A stretch of 6,429 nt of DNA. Origin: Anaerolineae bacterium. Its GTDB lineage: Bacteria > Chloroflexota > Anaerolineae > 4572-78 > J111. The DNA lies in assembly GCA_020433785.1 (NCBI GenBank), contig JAGRCC010000330.1, forward strand, positions 2,233 to 8,661, given 5' to 3'. A model generated the notes under the pieces. It saw only the letters and a program-made list of their open reading frames with translations, was not told the DNA's origin and made no database searches. Shown here piece by piece: positions 5,082 to 6,429 of the stretch (its first letter is position 1; every line of letters begins with the position of its first letter). A program made the position numbers and the translations under genes.

Positions 5082-6429
5082 ATGAATTTCGATGATGATG
5101 CGCCCTCATTCCGTCTCTATCTTTTTGGATCGTTTCGCCTGGAAAGCGAACGCCAGCCCATTCGCCTGCCAACCCGCAAAGTGGACGCGCTGCTGGCCTA
5201 TCTGGCCCTGCACCCCCAACCGCATTCCCGCGAAAAGCTGGCCGCCCTCTTTTGGGGCGAGACCACCGACGCCCAGGCACGGGCCTCGCTGCGCAACGCG
5301 CTGCCGGCCTTGCGCCGGCTCATCCACCCCGAACTGCTCCTGGCCGACCGCCAAACCGTCCAGCTCAATCCTGCTTACCCCCTTTGGGTCGATATCCGCG
5401 AATTTGAAACAATGCTGTCTCCATCTTCAATAGCCCATATCCAGCCACTCATCGCCCTCTACCAAGGCGATCTGCTGATCGATTTTTATGACGACTGGCT
5501 TGTCCCTGAGCGAGCCTATTACCGCACCCGCTATCTTGAAACCTTGCTGCATCAAACCCGTGAATTACGCGCTCACGGCGAATACAGCCAGGCCATTGCG
5601 ATAGCCCAAACCCTGCTCACCGTCGAGCCAACCAGCGAGACCGCCCACCAGCAAATCATGGCTTGTTATCTGGCTCTGGGTGACCGGGACGCCGCCCGCC
5701 GCCAATTTACTAGCTGCCGAGAGATACTCCGAGAGGAGTTAGGCGTTGAGCCGAGCGCCGACACGCTGGCCCTCTACAATCGCAGCCGGCAGATCGAGAT
5801 TGCCTCTCCCGATGCCCAGCCGACCAACTTGCCGGTCCCCTTGACCTCCTTTATTGGCCGGGAAGCAGAGTTGGACGAACTCAAACAACGGTTGCAGGGG
5901 CCGGAGTTGTCAAATATCGACCCCCCGGCCCCGGTACGCTTACTCACGCTCACCGGTCCTGGCGGCAGTGGTAAAACGCGGTTGGCCATTCAAGCCGGGA
6001 GCGCGCTCGTCGCGGCTTTTGTCGATGGCGTGTGGTGGGTGGAATTGGCACCCCTATCCGACCCCGCCTTTGTACCGCAGGCGGTGGCCAAGGTCCTCAA
6101 TTTCCAGGAACAACCGGATCGCCCCTTGATCGAATCCCTTCAAAACGCGCTGCGGGCCAGGAAATTGCTGCTGATATTGGACAACTGCGAACATCTGATT
6201 GCGGCCTGCGCCGATTTAGTCGCGGCGCTGCTGTTCGCTTGTCCTGACCTCCAAATCTTAGCCACCAGCCGCGAACCGCTCGGCCTGACCGGCGAATTGA
6301 TCCGGCCCGTTGCTCCCCTGGCTGTACCCGCAACCGCTGATGCACTGCGTCCAGACCAGTTGAGCGACTATGAAGCCTTGCGCTTGTTTATCGAGCGGGC
6401 GACGGCCGTTCAACCGGCCTTAAGCCTAA
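5082..6429 (+). CDS. SARP/BTAD-family transcriptional regulator with STAND (NB-ARC-like) ATPase domain, 3' truncated by window edge
   Basis: The frame is open from ATG 5082 to the right edge (449 codons seen, no stop). Residues about 10-98 form an OmpR/PhoB-like winged helix of SARP type (LYLFGSFRL; LPTRKVDALLAYLAL; REKLAALFWGE; ARASLRNALPALRRL). Residues about 104-240 form the bacterial transcriptional activator domain, BTAD (YQGDLLIDFYDDWL; EYSQAIAIAQTLLTVEPTSE; then REILREELGVEPSADTLALY). A STAND/NB-ARC-like ATPase begins near 254 with LTSFIGREAELDEL. Walker A is TGPGGSGKTRLA (Lys298), Walker B is KLLLILDNCEHL (Asp367), and ATSREPLGLTGE (Arg397) resembles the sensor motif of this class. 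Relatives usually continue with a winged helix and TPRs and reach roughly 900-1100 residues, so about half is missing. Family knowledge: BTAD regulators bind direct repeats near promoters and are gated by nucleotide state and ligand sensing. The start follows the small ORF's stop by four bases and has no strong SD of its own; an in-frame stop at 5031-5033 limits any longer start. The likely target is the divergent lipoprotein gene or its own promoter, inferred from position. Confidence 0.92.
   Translation, partial: MNFDDDAPSFRLYLFGSFRLESERQPIRLPTRKVDALLAYLALHPQPHSREKLAALFWGETTDAQARASLRNALPALRRLIHPELLLADRQTVQLNPAYPLWVDIREFETMLSPSSIAHIQPLIALYQGDLLIDFYDDWLVPERAYYRTRYLETLLHQTRELRAHGEYSQAIAIAQTLLTVEPTSETAHQQIMACYLALGDRDAARRQFTSCREILREELGVEPSADTLALYNRSRQIEIASPDAQPTNLPVPLTSFIGREAELDELKQRLQGPELSNIDPPAPVRLLTLTGPGGSGKTRLAIQAGSALVAAFVDGVWWVELAPLSDPAFVPQAVAKVLNFQEQPDRPLIESLQNALRARKLLLILDNCEHLIAACADLVAALLFACPDLQILATSREPLGLTGELIRPVAPLAVPATADALRPDQLSDYEALRLFIERATAVQPALSL

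Overview
The window looks like chromosomal DNA from a member of the Chloroflexota (Anaerolineae/Caldilineae-like). This is inferred from gene content, not from a marker gene. It holds large SARP/BTAD-STAND-TPR transcriptional regulators, a KP-43-type secreted subtilase with a DUF11 module and a terminal YLPLI-type tail, and a Pro/Thr-rich lipoprotein carrying a glucose/sorbosone dehydrogenase domain. No RNA gene, insertion sequence, CRISPR array or phage gene is visible.

Layout, left to right. (1) 1-605, plus strand: the last 200 codons of a TPR-containing regulator whose start lies outside the window. (2) 606-662: a short convergent gap with a weak GC hairpin. (3) 663-3221, minus strand: a complete 852-residue secreted subtilisin-family protease with an intact Asp/His/Ser triad, preceded by a strong SD and a near-consensus sigma-70 promoter. 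(4) 3222-3373: an intergenic gap with that promoter and a perfect 15-bp inverted repeat. (5) 3374-4765, minus strand: a complete 463-residue lipoprotein with a PQQ-type sugar/sorbosone dehydrogenase domain. (6) 4766-4960: a divergent control region with a candidate extended -10 promoter facing each way and a plus-oriented terminator-like hairpin between them. (7) 4961-5077, plus strand: a possible 38-residue leader peptide or small protein. (8) 5082-6429, plus strand: the first 449 codons of a second SARP-type regulator (winged helix, BTAD, STAND/NB-ARC-like ATPase), running off the right edge.

The two minus-strand genes encode exported products and point the same way. A hairpin and a dedicated promoter between them suggest separate transcription units. 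The regulator at 5082 is divergent from the dehydrogenase lipoprotein and shares its control region, so it may regulate that gene, itself, or both; this is inference from position only. The partial gene at the left edge ends like the C-terminus of the same broad regulator family, so two large regulators of similar type appear to flank the pair of exported proteins. I see no convincing evidence of a new biological system. The points most worth checking are the coupled small ORF, the hairpin between the divergent promoters, the perfect inverted repeat, and the protease's terminal motif.
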